A DNA stretch of 64,000 nt from Azospirillum lipoferum 4B (lineage in GTDB: Bacteria > Pseudomonadota > Alphaproteobacteria > Azospirillales > Azospirillaceae), in the NCBI RefSeq assembly GCF_000283655.1, contig NC_016586.1, positions 635,001 through 699,000 of the forward strand, written 5' to 3'. Numbering within the stretch: position 1 is the first letter of the stretch; every line of letters starts with the position of its first letter. The notes under the pieces were generated by a model. That model was not told where the DNA came from. It did no database searches and saw only the letters and a program-made list of their open reading frames with translations. Of the stretch, positions 1 through 8,771 are shown piece by piece. The position numbers and the translations under genes are program-made.

Positions 1-66
1 GGTGGGGTGTGGCTTTCCGCCCTCCATCTTGCGGCGCATAACGCCTGCCATGGGAGTCACGCCAAC

Positions 67-1113
67 ATGAAGAAGTTGCTGTCTTCGCTCATCGTCGCCG
101 CGTCGCTGGTCGCCGGGCCGGCGATGGCCGCCGATCCGGTTCCGACCCCGGATGCCGTCAAGACGCTGAAGTCCGACGCCACCAAGAAGAAATACTCCAT
201 CGCCACCGTGGTGAAGGTGGACGGCATCGCCTGGTTCGACCGCATGCGCGATGGCGTGAAGCAGTTTGCCGGCGACACCGGCCACGACACCTGGATGGTG
301 GGGCCGAGCCAGGCCGACGCGGCGGCACAGGTCCAGCTGGTCGAGAACCTGATCGCCCAGGGCGTGGACGCCATCGCCATCGTCCCCTTCTCCGTCGAGG
401 CGGTGGAACCGGTGCTGAAGAAGGCGCGCGACCGCGGCATCGTGGTGATCGCGCATGAGGCGTCGAACATCCAGAACGCCGACTATGTGCTGGAGGCCTT
501 CGACAACTTCGCCTATGGCGCCAAGCTGATGGAAGTGCTGGGCAAGGCGATGGGCGGCGAGGGCAAATATGTCTGCACCGTCGGCAGCCTGACCTCCAAA
601 TCGCAGAACGAATGGATCGACGGCGCCATCGCCTACCAGAAGCAGAATTTCCCCAAGATGCAGATGGTGACCAACCGTCTGGAGACCTATGACGACGCCA
701 ACACCGACTACAACAAGCTGAAGGAAGTCCTGACCACCTATCCGGACCTGAAGGGCATCATCGGCGGCCCGATGCCGACCTCGGCCGGCGCCGGGCGTCT
801 GGTGGCCGAACGCGGTCTGAAGAACAAGCTGTTCTTCTCCGGCACCGGTCTGGTTTCGGTGGCCGGCCAGTATCTGGCCCAGGGCGACATCCAGTACATC
901 CAGTTCTGGGATCCCGCGGTCGCCGGCTATGCCATGAACATGATGGCGGTAATGGCGCTGGACGGGAAGAAGGACCAGATCAAGGCCGGCCTGAACCTGG
1001 GCCTGCCGGGCTACACCGCCCTGACCACGCCGCAGGGCGCCAAGGCCAACCTGCTGTACGGCCAGGGCTGGGTGGGCGTGACCAAGGAAAACATGAACGC
1101 CTACGACTTCTGA
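67..1113 (+). CDS. Sugar ABC transporter periplasmic binding protein
   Basis: Periplasmic binding protein of the RhaS/LsrB-like (Peripla_BP_4) family, delivering a sugar to the importer encoded just downstream. The 348-residue product opens with a Sec signal peptide (MKKLLSSL..., hydrophobic core, AMA/AD cleavage near residue 21), then the two-lobe fold with LVENLIAQGVDAIAIVPF and DYNKLKEVLTTYPDLKGI. The start at 67 is preferred over an in-frame GTG at 7: it has GGGAG at 52-56 and begins exactly with the signal peptide. It is first of a same-strand cluster with ATPase, permeases and two sugar kinases. The ligand is not determinable from sequence; the two kinases point to a pentose or pentulose. 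Confidence 0.88.
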   Translation: MKKLLSSLIVAASLVAGPAMAADPVPTPDAVKTLKSDATKKKYSIATVVKVDGIAWFDRMRDGVKQFAGDTGHDTWMVGPSQADAAAQVQLVENLIAQGVDAIAIVPFSVEAVEPVLKKARDRGIVVIAHEASNIQNADYVLEAFDNFAYGAKLMEVLGKAMGGEGKYVCTVGSLTSKSQNEWIDGAIAYQKQNFPKMQMVTNRLETYDDANTDYNKLKEVLTTYPDLKGIIGGPMPTSAGAGRLVAERGLKNKLFFSGTGLVSVAGQYLAQGDIQYIQFWDPAVAGYAMNMMAVMALDGKKDQIKAGLNLGLPGYTALTTPQGAKANLLYGQGWVGVTKENMNAYDF

Positions 1114-1198
1114 TGACCTGAAGGCGGACGCCGGCGGTCCATAAAGGCTGCCGGCGTCCGTGTCTTCATCCTTATCCTCGAACCGCCGGGCGGAAGAC

Positions 1199-2701
1199 AT
1201 GTCAGACGGTTTCATCGAACTCCGCGGCATCCGGAAGGTATTTTCCGGCGTCGTCGCGCTGGACGCCATGTCCCTGGTCATCAAGCCCGGCGAGATCCAT
1301 TGCCTGGCCGGAGAGAACGGGTCGGGCAAATCCACAGTCATCAAGATCATGTCCGGCGTCTACCAGCCGGACGGCGGCGAAATCCTGATCGACGGCAAGC
1401 CGGTGCCGGGCATGACGCCGATCGGCGCCATCGCCCACGGCGTCCAGGTCATCTACCAGGACTTCTCCCTGTTCGGGAACCTGACCGTCGCCGAGAATCT
1501 GGCGATGAACGTCCATTTGGGCGAAAAGCGGCGCCTGATGAACTGGCGGCGCACCCGCGCCATCGCCCGCGAGGCGGTCGACCGGCTCGGCGTCGAACTG
1601 GATTTGGATGCGGAGGTCGCCTCGCTGCCGACCGCCGGCAAGCAGCTGGTCGCCATCGCCCGCGCCCTGATGTCCGACGCCCGCCTGATCATCATGGACG
1701 AGCCGACCACCGCCCTGACCCGCAAGGAGGTCGAGACACTGTTCCGCATCGTCCGCGACATCCAGGCGCGCGGCATCGCCATCCTGTTCGTCAGCCACAA
1801 GATGCGCGAGATGCTGGAGATCAGCGAGCGCATCACCGTGATCCGCAACGGCCGCAAGGTGGCGGAGGGGCCGACCGGCGACTTCGACGAGGCGTCGATC
1901 ACCCGCCACATGACCGGCAGCGACATCCTCAACAAACCCTATGTCTGGACCCCGCCCCCCGGCCCGCCGCCGGTGCCGCGTCTGGAGATCCGCGGCCTGA
2001 CCGTGCCCGGCAAGTGCGAGGGGCTGGATCTGGCCATCCGGCCCGGCGAGATCGTCGGGCTGTCCGGCCTGCTGGGCTCCGGCCGCACCGAGCTGGCGCT
2101 GACGCTGTTCGGCATGGTCCCGCGCCATGAGGGTGAAATCCTGATCGACGGCGCGCCGGTGCGGCTGCGCACGACCCAGGAGGCCATCAAGGCCGGCATC
2201 GCCTATGTGCCGGAGGACCGGCTGACCGAAGGGCTGTTCCTGTCGCAGAGCATCAAGCGCAACATGCTCGCCACCTCCTACGAGCGGCTGGCGCGCAAGC
2301 TGGTGATCGACCGCGAGCAGGCGGAGGAGATGACGCAGGGCATGGTCCGCGCCATGCAGATCGCCACCCCCACCGCCGAGAAGCCGGTGATGCAGCTGTC
2401 GGGCGGCAACCAGCAGCGCGTGGTTCTGGCCCGCTGGCTGCTGACCGACGCCCGCGTGCTGATCCTGAACGGCCCGACCGTCGGCGTCGATGTCGGGTCG
2501 AAGGCGGAAATCCACGCCAAGATCCGGGAGCTGGCGCAGCATCACGGCCTTGCCGTGCTGATGATCTCCGACGACGTGCTGGAGCTGGTGCAGAACTGCA
2601 ACCGCATCGTGCTGATGCATCGCGGGCGCTTCATCGATGATCTGCCCGCAGCCGACGTCACCGAGGAGTCGGTCAGCGACCGGCTCAAGACCTTTACCTA
2701 G
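1199..2701 (+). CDS. Sugar ABC transporter ATP-binding protein, two ABC domains
   Basis: Tandem ATPase of the RbsA/MglA class (500 aa) energising sugar import at the inner membrane. The first domain has Walker A GENGSGKST near residues 38-46, a degenerate signature (TAGKQ) and Walker B LIIMDEPT near 162. The second has a degenerate Walker A (GSGRTE near 293), a good LSGGNQQ near 400, but LILNGPT where LILDEPT is expected, so both Walker B Asp and catalytic Glu are replaced. The second site is therefore probably non-hydrolytic, as tolerated in this family. ATG 1199 fits the domain start; a GTG at 1160 is the alternative and the Shine-Dalgarno is weak for both. It lies 85 bp after the binding-protein gene. 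Confidence 0.9.
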   Translation: MSDGFIELRGIRKVFSGVVALDAMSLVIKPGEIHCLAGENGSGKSTVIKIMSGVYQPDGGEILIDGKPVPGMTPIGAIAHGVQVIYQDFSLFGNLTVAENLAMNVHLGEKRRLMNWRRTRAIAREAVDRLGVELDLDAEVASLPTAGKQLVAIARALMSDARLIIMDEPTTALTRKEVETLFRIVRDIQARGIAILFVSHKMREMLEISERITVIRNGRKVAEGPTGDFDEASITRHMTGSDILNKPYVWTPPPGPPPVPRLEIRGLTVPGKCEGLDLAIRPGEIVGLSGLLGSGRTELALTLFGMVPRHEGEILIDGAPVRLRTTQEAIKAGIAYVPEDRLTEGLFLSQSIKRNMLATSYERLARKLVIDREQAEEMTQGMVRAMQIATPTAEKPVMQLSGGNQQRVVLARWLLTDARVLILNGPTVGVDVGSKAEIHAKIRELAQHHGLAVLMISDDVLELVQNCNRIVLMHRGRFIDDLPAADVTEESVSDRLKTFT

Positions 2702-2711
2702 GGGGGAACCG

Positions 2712-3689
2712 ATGGCCCTGCTCCGCCGGTCGGAAACGGTCATCGCGGGCATCCTGCTGCTCGCCATGGTCCTCATCGGCACGATCAACCCTGCCTTCTG
2801 GCAGCTCGACAATTTGTTCAGCCTGATGCGCAGCAACGTCATTATCGGCATCATGGCCTTGGGCGTGCTGCTGGTGCTGATTTCGGGCGGCATCGACGTG
2901 TCCTTCCCGGCCTTCGCCGTCGCCTCCATGTACCTGACGATCAAGGGCATGCTGGCGCTGGGATACAACGGCGTCGTGCTGCCGCTGCTGGCCGCCACCC
3001 TGATGGGTCTGCTGTTCGGCGCGGTGAACGGCTTCTTCGTCTACAAGTTCCGCATGATCCCGCTGATCGTGACGCTGGGCACCAGCGCCATGGTGCGCGG
3101 CTTCCTGCTGGGCGTCGTCGGCACAAGCATGATCAACATCAACAAGATGCCGACCGCGCTGATCGATTTCGCCCGCACCGACGTCATCAGCGTGACCAAG
3201 GCCGACGGCACCACCTATGGCTTGACGGCGATGGTGCTGATCTATCTGGGGCTGGCGCTCGCCATGCATCTGGTGCTGCGCTACACCATGATCGGCCGCA
3301 GCGCCTATGCGCTGGGCGGCGACCCGGAGGCGGCGCGGCGCGCCGGCTTCGACCTGCGCAAGACCATCTTCTTCATCTACTGCGTCGCCGGTGCGCTGGC
3401 CGGATTCGCCGGGCTGCTGCACAGCGGCATGATCTGGCTGGCCAATCCGCGCGATTTCGTCGGCCTCGAACTGGATGTCATCGCCGCGGTGGTGCTGGGC
3501 GGCGCGTCGATCTTCGGCGGGCGGGGCAGCGTTCTTGGCACCATGCTCGGCGTCTTCATGCTGGTGATGGTCAAGAACAGCCTGATCATCATGAAAGTGG
3601 ACACCACCTGGCAACTCGTCGCCGTGGGTCTGATCGTCATCGTCGCGACCGCCCTGTCGGCCTGGCGCGACCGCCGCCGGACGGCATGA
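2712..3689 (+). CDS. Sugar ABC transporter permease (RbsC type), first
   Basis: Inner-membrane permease of the BPD_transp_2 family, 325 aa, with 8-10 hydrophobic helices and the family hallmark ISGGIDVSFPAFAVAS near residues 60-75 plus GGASIFGGRGS near the C-terminus. It pairs with the next gene to form a heterodimeric channel. Start 2712 is preferred because GGGGGAA lies 5 bp upstream and the protein then begins just before the first membrane helix. It follows the ATPase gene by 10 bp, so the genes are co-transcribed. Confidence 0.9.
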   Translation: MALLRRSETVIAGILLLAMVLIGTINPAFWQLDNLFSLMRSNVIIGIMALGVLLVLISGGIDVSFPAFAVASMYLTIKGMLALGYNGVVLPLLAATLMGLLFGAVNGFFVYKFRMIPLIVTLGTSAMVRGFLLGVVGTSMININKMPTALIDFARTDVISVTKADGTTYGLTAMVLIYLGLALAMHLVLRYTMIGRSAYALGGDPEAARRAGFDLRKTIFFIYCVAGALAGFAGLLHSGMIWLANPRDFVGLELDVIAAVVLGGASIFGGRGSVLGTMLGVFMLVMVKNSLIIMKVDTTWQLVAVGLIVIVATALSAWRDRRRTA

Positions 3690-3700
3690 GGAGGCGGATC

Positions 3701-4693
3701 ATGAAGGCACAGATGAACATCCGCAGTCTGGTCAACCGCGACAACAACATCGTCCAGCTTCTGGTGATGACGGTGCTGATCTTCGCCGTGATGACGGCGC
3801 TCAGCCCCGACAAGTTCCTGCGCTACTACAATTTCGAATCGATCACCTACATCTTCCCCGAGCTTGGCCTGCTCTCCATCGCCATGATGATCGCCATGCT
3901 GACCGGCGGCATCGACCTGTCGGTGGTGGGGGTCGCCAACCTGTCGGGCATCCTGGCCGGCGTGCTGTTCCACAAGCTGGCGGGGGCGGCCGGCATCGCC
4001 GACACCGGCATCCTGACCGTGCTGCTCGGCGGGGTCATCGCGCTCGGCACCGGGCTGGTGGCGGGGACGGTCAACGGGCTGCTGATCACCCGGATGGGCA
4101 TCACGCCGATCCTGGCGACGCTGGGAACGGGGCAGGTCTTCACCGGTCTTGCCATCGTGCTGACCGGCGGGCCGGCCATCGTCGGCTTTCCCACCGCCTG
4201 GGGCTTCCTCGGCAACGGCAAGATCCTGGGGCTGGCGACACCCTTCGTGCTGTTCGCGGTCATCGCCGCCCTGATCGCCTTCATGCTGACCCGCACCGCG
4301 CTGGGCATCAACCTGATGCTGATCGGCACCAACCCGAAGGCGGCGCTGTTCGCCGGGCTGAAGCGGGAGCGCATGGTGCTCTACAGCTACATGCTGACCG
4401 GCGTGCTGGCCTCGGTCGCCGGGATCATCCTGTCGGGACGGACCAACGCGGCGAAGTCTGACTACGGCAACTCCTATCTGCTGCAGGCGGTGCTGATCGC
4501 CGTGCTGGGCGGCACCAATCCGGCCGGCGGGCGCGGCACCGTGCTGGGCATCACCATCGCCGTGGTGGCGCTGATGCTGCTGTCGAGCGGCTTCCAGATC
4601 CTGCGCTTCTCCAACCACCTGATCGACTTCATCTGGGGCGCGTTCCTGCTGCTGGTCATCGTGATCAACGCCTACAAGAACCGCACCCGCTAG
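3701..4693 (+). CDS. Sugar ABC transporter permease (RbsC type), second
   Basis: Second permease of the same importer, 330 aa, BPD_transp_2 family, with the conserved LTGGIDLSVVGVANLSG segment and GGTNPAGGRGT near the C-terminus. An ATG overlapping the upstream stop codon exists at 3686, but the start at 3701 has an ideal GGAGG at 3690-3694 with 6 bp spacing and is chosen. The gap to the preceding gene is 11 bp. Two different permeases plus a tandem ATPase is the arrangement of Lsr/Rha-type importers. Confidence 0.9.
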   Translation: MKAQMNIRSLVNRDNNIVQLLVMTVLIFAVMTALSPDKFLRYYNFESITYIFPELGLLSIAMMIAMLTGGIDLSVVGVANLSGILAGVLFHKLAGAAGIADTGILTVLLGGVIALGTGLVAGTVNGLLITRMGITPILATLGTGQVFTGLAIVLTGGPAIVGFPTAWGFLGNGKILGLATPFVLFAVIAALIAFMLTRTALGINLMLIGTNPKAALFAGLKRERMVLYSYMLTGVLASVAGIILSGRTNAAKSDYGNSYLLQAVLIAVLGGTNPAGGRGTVLGITIAVVALMLLSSGFQILRFSNHLIDFIWGAFLLLVIVINAYKNRTR

Positions 4694-4717
4694 CCCGCAT
4701 CTCCGGGAGGACCCTCC

Positions 4718-5803
4718 ATGAACGTCCGGACCGTGATCCATTTCCGCAAGAGCTTCTTCGGCGAGGCGGAGCGCCCGATCGCCGAGGCGCACGGCATGAC
4801 GGCCAGCCTGTTCCGCTACGACAGCGGGATCGAGGCGGTGCGGCTGTCCAACCGGCGCGGCCATCTGGTGGTGCTGCCCTATTACGGGCAGATGGTGTGG
4901 GATGCCGTGTTCGACGGCGTCGACCTGACCATGGCGAACATGTTCGACATGCCGCGCCCGGCCAGCGAGATCGTCGGCACATACGGCTGCTTCGCCTTCC
5001 ATTCCGGGCTGCTGCGCAACGGCTGCCCCGGCCCGCAGGATAGCCATCCTCTGCATGGCGAGATGCCCTGCGCGCCGATGGATTCCGCCGGGCTGGAGGT
5101 GGGCGAGGATGACGAAGGGCCCTACATGGCCGTCACCGGCCGGCGCGAGTATGTGATGGGCTTCGGCGCCCACTATGTTGCCCGCCCGCGCGTGGTTCTG
5201 CGCCCCGGCTCCGCCCTGTTCGACATCAGGATGGAGGTGGAAAACCTGTCGGGCGCGACCATGGACCTGATGTACATGTGCCACGTCAATTTCGCCTTCG
5301 CCGAGGGCGCCCGCATCGTCCAGCCCACTCCCTTCACGCCGGAGGCGACGGCGGTGCGCACGGTGGTGCCGGCCCATGTGCCGCGCAGCCCCGCCTATGA
5401 CGCGCTGCTGGCCGACCTCGCCCGCGATCCGGCGGTGATGGAGGTGCTGGACGAGCCCGAACGCTACGACCCGGAGCAGGTCTTCTACATCCGCGGCCTG
5501 CGCACCGACGAGGAGGGCGGCACCGCACTGATGATGCGGCGGCGGGAGGGCGACGCCTTCCACATCGCATACAGCACGCGGGAGTTCCCCAAGACGGTGC
5601 GCTGGGTGCTGGTCAACAGCGACCAGAAGGTCTGCGCCTTCGCCCTGCCCTCCACCTGCGAGCCGGAGGGCTACACTGCGGAGTCGATGAAAGGGAATGT
5701 GCAGAAACTGGCGGGTGGCGAGACGCGGCGCTTTTCCGTACGGCTGGGCTATCTGACCGCCGACGAGGCCGAAGCCGAGGAATGCGCCATCCGGGCGCTG
5801 TAA
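4718..5803 (+). CDS. DUF4432 (aldose 1-epimerase-like) protein
   Basis: 361-residue protein resembling the DUF4432 branch of the galactose-mutarotase superfamily. These are cytoplasmic beta-sandwich proteins thought to interconvert sugar anomers or act on related sugars. Visible features are VVLPYYGQMVWDAVFDG, the conserved GTYGCFAFHSGLLRNGCPG with HPLHGEMPCAP (likely active-site His), and MYMCHVNFAF. GGGAGG lies about 10 bp before the ATG. Placed between the importer genes and two sugar kinases, it probably presents the imported sugar in the right form to the kinases. The exact reaction is inferred from context. Confidence 0.75.
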   Translation: MNVRTVIHFRKSFFGEAERPIAEAHGMTASLFRYDSGIEAVRLSNRRGHLVVLPYYGQMVWDAVFDGVDLTMANMFDMPRPASEIVGTYGCFAFHSGLLRNGCPGPQDSHPLHGEMPCAPMDSAGLEVGEDDEGPYMAVTGRREYVMGFGAHYVARPRVVLRPGSALFDIRMEVENLSGATMDLMYMCHVNFAFAEGARIVQPTPFTPEATAVRTVVPAHVPRSPAYDALLADLARDPAVMEVLDEPERYDPEQVFYIRGLRTDEEGGTALMMRRREGDAFHIAYSTREFPKTVRWVLVNSDQKVCAFALPSTCEPEGYTAESMKGNVQKLAGGETRRFSVRLGYLTADEAEAEECAIRAL

Positions 5804-5818
5804 GAGGAGTAGCAGAAG

Positions 5819-6742
5819 ATGGGCAAGATCGCCGTGGTCGGCAGCAACATGGTCGACCTGATCACCTACACCGCCCGCATGCCCGGCCCCGGCGAGACCA
5901 TCGAGGCGCCGCGCTTCGAGATGGGCTGCGGCGGCAAGGGCGCCAACCAGGCCATCGCCGCCGCCCGGCTGGGGGCGGAGGTGATGATGGTCACCAAGGT
6001 CGGCGACGACATCTTCGCCGACAACACCATCCGCAACTTCGAGGCATCGGGCATCGACACCCGTTATGTCGAGCGGGTGCCGGGCACCTCCAGCGGCGTC
6101 GCCCCGATCTTCGTCGAGCCGTCGGGCGAGAACAGCATCCTGATCATCAAGGGCGCCAACGCCCTGCTGTCGCCGGCCGACGTCGACCGCGCCGCCGAGG
6201 ATCTGAAGGGCTGCGACCTGATCGTCATGCAGCTGGAAGTGCCGCTCGAGACGATCTACCACACCATCGAGTTCGGCGCGCGGCACGGCATCGAAACCCT
6301 GTTGAACCCGGCCCCCGCCCCCGCCGACCTCGACCCCGAACGGATCGGGCAGGTCACTTTCCTGGTGCCGAACCAGACCGAACTCGCGACCATTTCCGGA
6401 CTTCCGGTGACATCGGAGGCGGAAGCCGAGACGGCGGCGCGCTCCCTGATCGGGCGCGGCATCCGCACCGTGATCGTCACGCTGGGCGCCCGCGGCGCGT
6501 TGCTGGTGACGAAGGGCGAGGAAACGCGGCGGATCGAGCCGGTGCGGGTCACGCCGGTGGACACCACCGGGGCCGGCGACGCCTTCATCGGCAGCTTCGC
6601 GCGCTATTATGTGGAGAACCGCGACCTCGACGCCGCGCTGCACATGGCGGTGCGCTATGCCGCCGACAGCATCACCCGGCCGGGCACCCAGAAATCCTAT
6701 GCCAGCCGCGAGGCGTTCGAAGCCTTCTGCGCCAGCCTGTAG
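5819..6742 (+). CDS. PfkB-family carbohydrate kinase (ribokinase-like)
   Basis: Cytoplasmic sugar kinase of the PfkB/ribokinase family, 307 aa, the usual length. It begins with GKIAVVGSNMVDLI and has the first signature GCGGKGANQAIAAARLG near residues 38-54. The catalytic second signature DTTGAGDAFIGSF lies near 247-259 and includes the GAGD anion hole and base Asp. NPAPAPADL is typical of ribokinases and deoxyribokinases. Spacing to the upstream gene is 15 bp with a GAGGAG ribosome site. Ribose or deoxyribose are the closest family substrates, but specificity cannot be fixed from sequence. Confidence 0.85.
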   Translation: MGKIAVVGSNMVDLITYTARMPGPGETIEAPRFEMGCGGKGANQAIAAARLGAEVMMVTKVGDDIFADNTIRNFEASGIDTRYVERVPGTSSGVAPIFVEPSGENSILIIKGANALLSPADVDRAAEDLKGCDLIVMQLEVPLETIYHTIEFGARHGIETLLNPAPAPADLDPERIGQVTFLVPNQTELATISGLPVTSEAEAETAARSLIGRGIRTVIVTLGARGALLVTKGEETRRIEPVRVTPVDTTGAGDAFIGSFARYYVENRDLDAALHMAVRYAADSITRPGTQKSYASREAFEAFCASL

Positions 6743-6763
6743 CCGTCGAACGGAGGACATGCC

Positions 6764-8404
6764 ATGACGCGCGCCGTGATCGGGGTGGATGTGGGGACCG
6801 GCAGCGCCCGCGCCGGCATCTTCGACCTTGCCGGCCGGCGGCTGGCCGCCGCATCGCGCCCGATCCGGATGTGGAAGCCCGAGCCGGAATGGGCGGAGCA
6901 ATCCTCCGACGACATCTGGAGCGCGGTCTGCGCTGCCGTGCGCGAGGCGATGGAGGCTTGCGGCGAAAGGCCGGAAGTGGTCGGCATCGGCTTCGACGCC
7001 ACCTGTTCGCTGGTGGTTCTGGACGCCGCCGGGCGGCCGGTGACGGTCGATCCGGAGGGTGACGATTCCCGCAACGTCATCGTCTGGATGGACCACCGCG
7101 CCATCGACCAGACCGACCGCATCAATGCAGGCGGATACGAGGTTCTGCGCCATGTCGGCGGGCGGCTGTCGCCGGAGATGCAGACGCCGAAGCTGCTGTG
7201 GCTGAAGGAGAAGCTGCCGCAAAGCTGGAGCCGCGCCGCGCATTTCTTCGACCTGCCGGACTTCCTGACCTGGCGGGCGACCGGGGCAACGCGGCGGTCG
7301 CTGTGCTCGCTGGTTTGCAAATGGACCTATCTGGGTCATGAGGGCCGGTGGGACGATTCCTATCTCCGCGCCATCGGGCTGGGCGATCTGGTGGATGAGG
7401 GGCATGCGCGCATCGGCACCGATGTCGGCGCGGTCGGCAGCGCCATCGGCGGCGGCCTGACCGTGGATGCGGCGCGCGAACTTGGCCTGACGCCGGGCAT
7501 CGCCGTCGGCACCTCCATGATCGACGCCCATGCCGGCGGGATCGGCGTCATCGGTGTGCCGCTCGCAGCATCGGCCACTGTCGATTACGACCGGCGGCTG
7601 GCGCTGATCGGCGGCACGTCGAGCTGCCATATGGTGATGAGCCCGGCCGAACCGCGCTTCATCCCCGGTGTCTGGGGACCCTACCACTCCGCCATGCTGC
7701 CGGGGCTGTGGCTGAACGAGGGCGGGCAGTCGGCGACCGGTGCGCTGATCGACCATGTGGTGCAGGGCCATCCCCGCCATGCCGACCTTGCCCTTGAGGC
7801 CCAACGGCGCGGCACGACGGTCTATCGGCTGCTGAACGACGAGCTGGCCGCACTGGCGGAGCGCAGCGGCGGGCCGATGGCGATGCTGACCCGCGACCTG
7901 CATGTGCTGCCCGACTTCCACGGCAACCGTTCGCCGCGCGCCGACGCCAGCCTGCGCGGCGCCGTCAGCGGGCTTCGCCTGTCGGATGGGCTGGAGGATC
8001 TGGCGCTGCTCTATCTGGCGACGGTGCAGGCCGTCGCCTACGGCACCCGGCACATCGTCGCGGCGATGAACGGCACCGGCTATGCCATCGACACCATCCT
8101 CGCCTGCGGCGGTGGCACCAAGAATCCGGTGTTCCTGGAGGCGCATGCCGATGCCACCGGCTGCACGCTGGTCCTGCCGGAGGAACCGGAGGCGGTGCTG
8201 CTGGGATCCGCCGTTCTGGGTGCGGTTGCGGCGGGAGCCTTCCCCGACATCGCCGCCGGCATGGCCGGCATGACCCGCGCCGGCCGCAGCATCGAGCCGG
8301 CCGAAGGGCGTTTGCGCGCCTACCACGACGCCAAATACAGCGTCTTCCTGCGGCTTCACGACGACCAGATGGCCTATCGCGCCCTGATGGCGGCAGCCGG
8401 CTGA
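6764..8404 (+). CDS. FGGY-family pentulose kinase (ribulokinase-like)
   Basis: 546-residue FGGY kinase. The N-terminal domain has the ATPase-fold phosphate loop [15 protein letters not shown] at residues 6-20, then GFDATCSLV and [10 protein letters not shown], which are characteristic of the D-ribulokinase/FGGY subgroup. The C-terminal domain has [11 protein letters not shown] and [14 protein letters not shown]. It phosphorylates a ketopentose or polyol-derived ketose before entry into the pentose phosphate pathway. It is the last gene of the sugar cluster, 21 bp after the PfkB kinase. Having two kinases of different folds in one cluster suggests two sugars, or an aldose and its ketose, are handled. 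Confidence 0.82.
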   Translation: MTRAVIGVDVGTGSARAGIFDLAGRRLAAASRPIRMWKPEPEWAEQSSDDIWSAVCAAVREAMEACGERPEVVGIGFDATCSLVVLDAAGRPVTVDPEGDDSRNVIVWMDHRAIDQTDRINAGGYEVLRHVGGRLSPEMQTPKLLWLKEKLPQSWSRAAHFFDLPDFLTWRATGATRRSLCSLVCKWTYLGHEGRWDDSYLRAIGLGDLVDEGHARIGTDVGAVGSAIGGGLTVDAARELGLTPGIAVGTSMIDAHAGGIGVIGVPLAASATVDYDRRLALIGGTSSCHMVMSPAEPRFIPGVWGPYHSAMLPGLWLNEGGQSATGALIDHVVQGHPRHADLALEAQRRGTTVYRLLNDELAALAERSGGPMAMLTRDLHVLPDFHGNRSPRADASLRGAVSGLRLSDGLEDLALLYLATVQAVAYGTRHIVAAMNGTGYAIDTILACGGGTKNPVFLEAHADATGCTLVLPEEPEAVLLGSAVLGAVAAGAFPDIAAGMAGMTRAGRSIEPAEGRLRAYHDAKYSVFLRLHDDQMAYRALMAAAG

Positions 8405-8479
8405 AGCCTCCCGGCAAGCCACCCCACGCGCTGTCACCAGCGAGACGCCGGTCGCCGGCTGCGCCCGGACCGGCGCCGG

Positions 8480-8534
8480 ATGGAACGTATGAAACGCTAT
8501 GGAACGGTTTTCCGGGCCTGTTCCATTGTTCCAT
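8480..8534. repeat. Nested inverted repeats ATGGAAC/GTTCCAT
   Basis: In the 367-bp gap between two convergent genes, ATGGAAC occurs at 8480-8486 and 8499-8505, and its reverse complement GTTCCAT at 8520-8526 and 8528-8534. Inner and outer pairs can fold as alternative hairpins. A related ATGAAAC lies at 8489-8495. It may be the 3'-end structure of the plus-strand sugar operon or a protein-binding site; there is no following T-run. Apart from this and the terminator at 8716-8748, nothing else was seen in this gap. Confidence 0.5.
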
Positions 8535-8715
8535 CCGAAGGGCGCAGGGCCGCGCAGCACCGGGTTCATGCCGTGAAAGCGGCAGTTTCGCTGTATTGTT
8601 TCGGAAGAGGAACGAGTGGGCCGCCGCCACCGCGCCATGCCTTCCCTCCGGCGGATGAAACAAAGGGGGTCCCCCAGTCCTACCACCGTCGACGGCCGGC
8701 GCTAAGCACGGGATG

Positions 8716-8748
8716 AAAAAAGGACGGCCGCCGGGGCAGCCGTCCTTT
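8716..8748 (-). terminator. Intrinsic terminator of the gentisate/permease operon
   Basis: Perfect 10-bp stem AAAGGACGGC (8719-8728) / GCCGTCCTTT (8739-8748) with a 10-nt loop. On the minus strand the stem runs into a U-tract (A-run 8716-8721 on the plus strand). It sits 23 bp beyond the stop of the MFS permease gene, so it ends the minus-strand catabolic operon. Confidence 0.85.
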
Positions 8749-8771
8749 CACTGGCGACGCGGTGCCGGCAG

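Noticed and set aside
8520-8534. Alphaproteobacterial LexA box (GTTC-N7-GTTC)
   Set aside because: The GTTC copies are separated by 4 bases, not 7, and no SOS gene is adjacent.
3377-8686. A very long open reading frame on the minus strand opposite the sugar genes (about 1770 codons)
   Set aside because: It runs antisense to four well-recognised genes, is His/Ala/Gly/Arg-rich and low in sequence character, and is a by-product of GC-rich codon usage.
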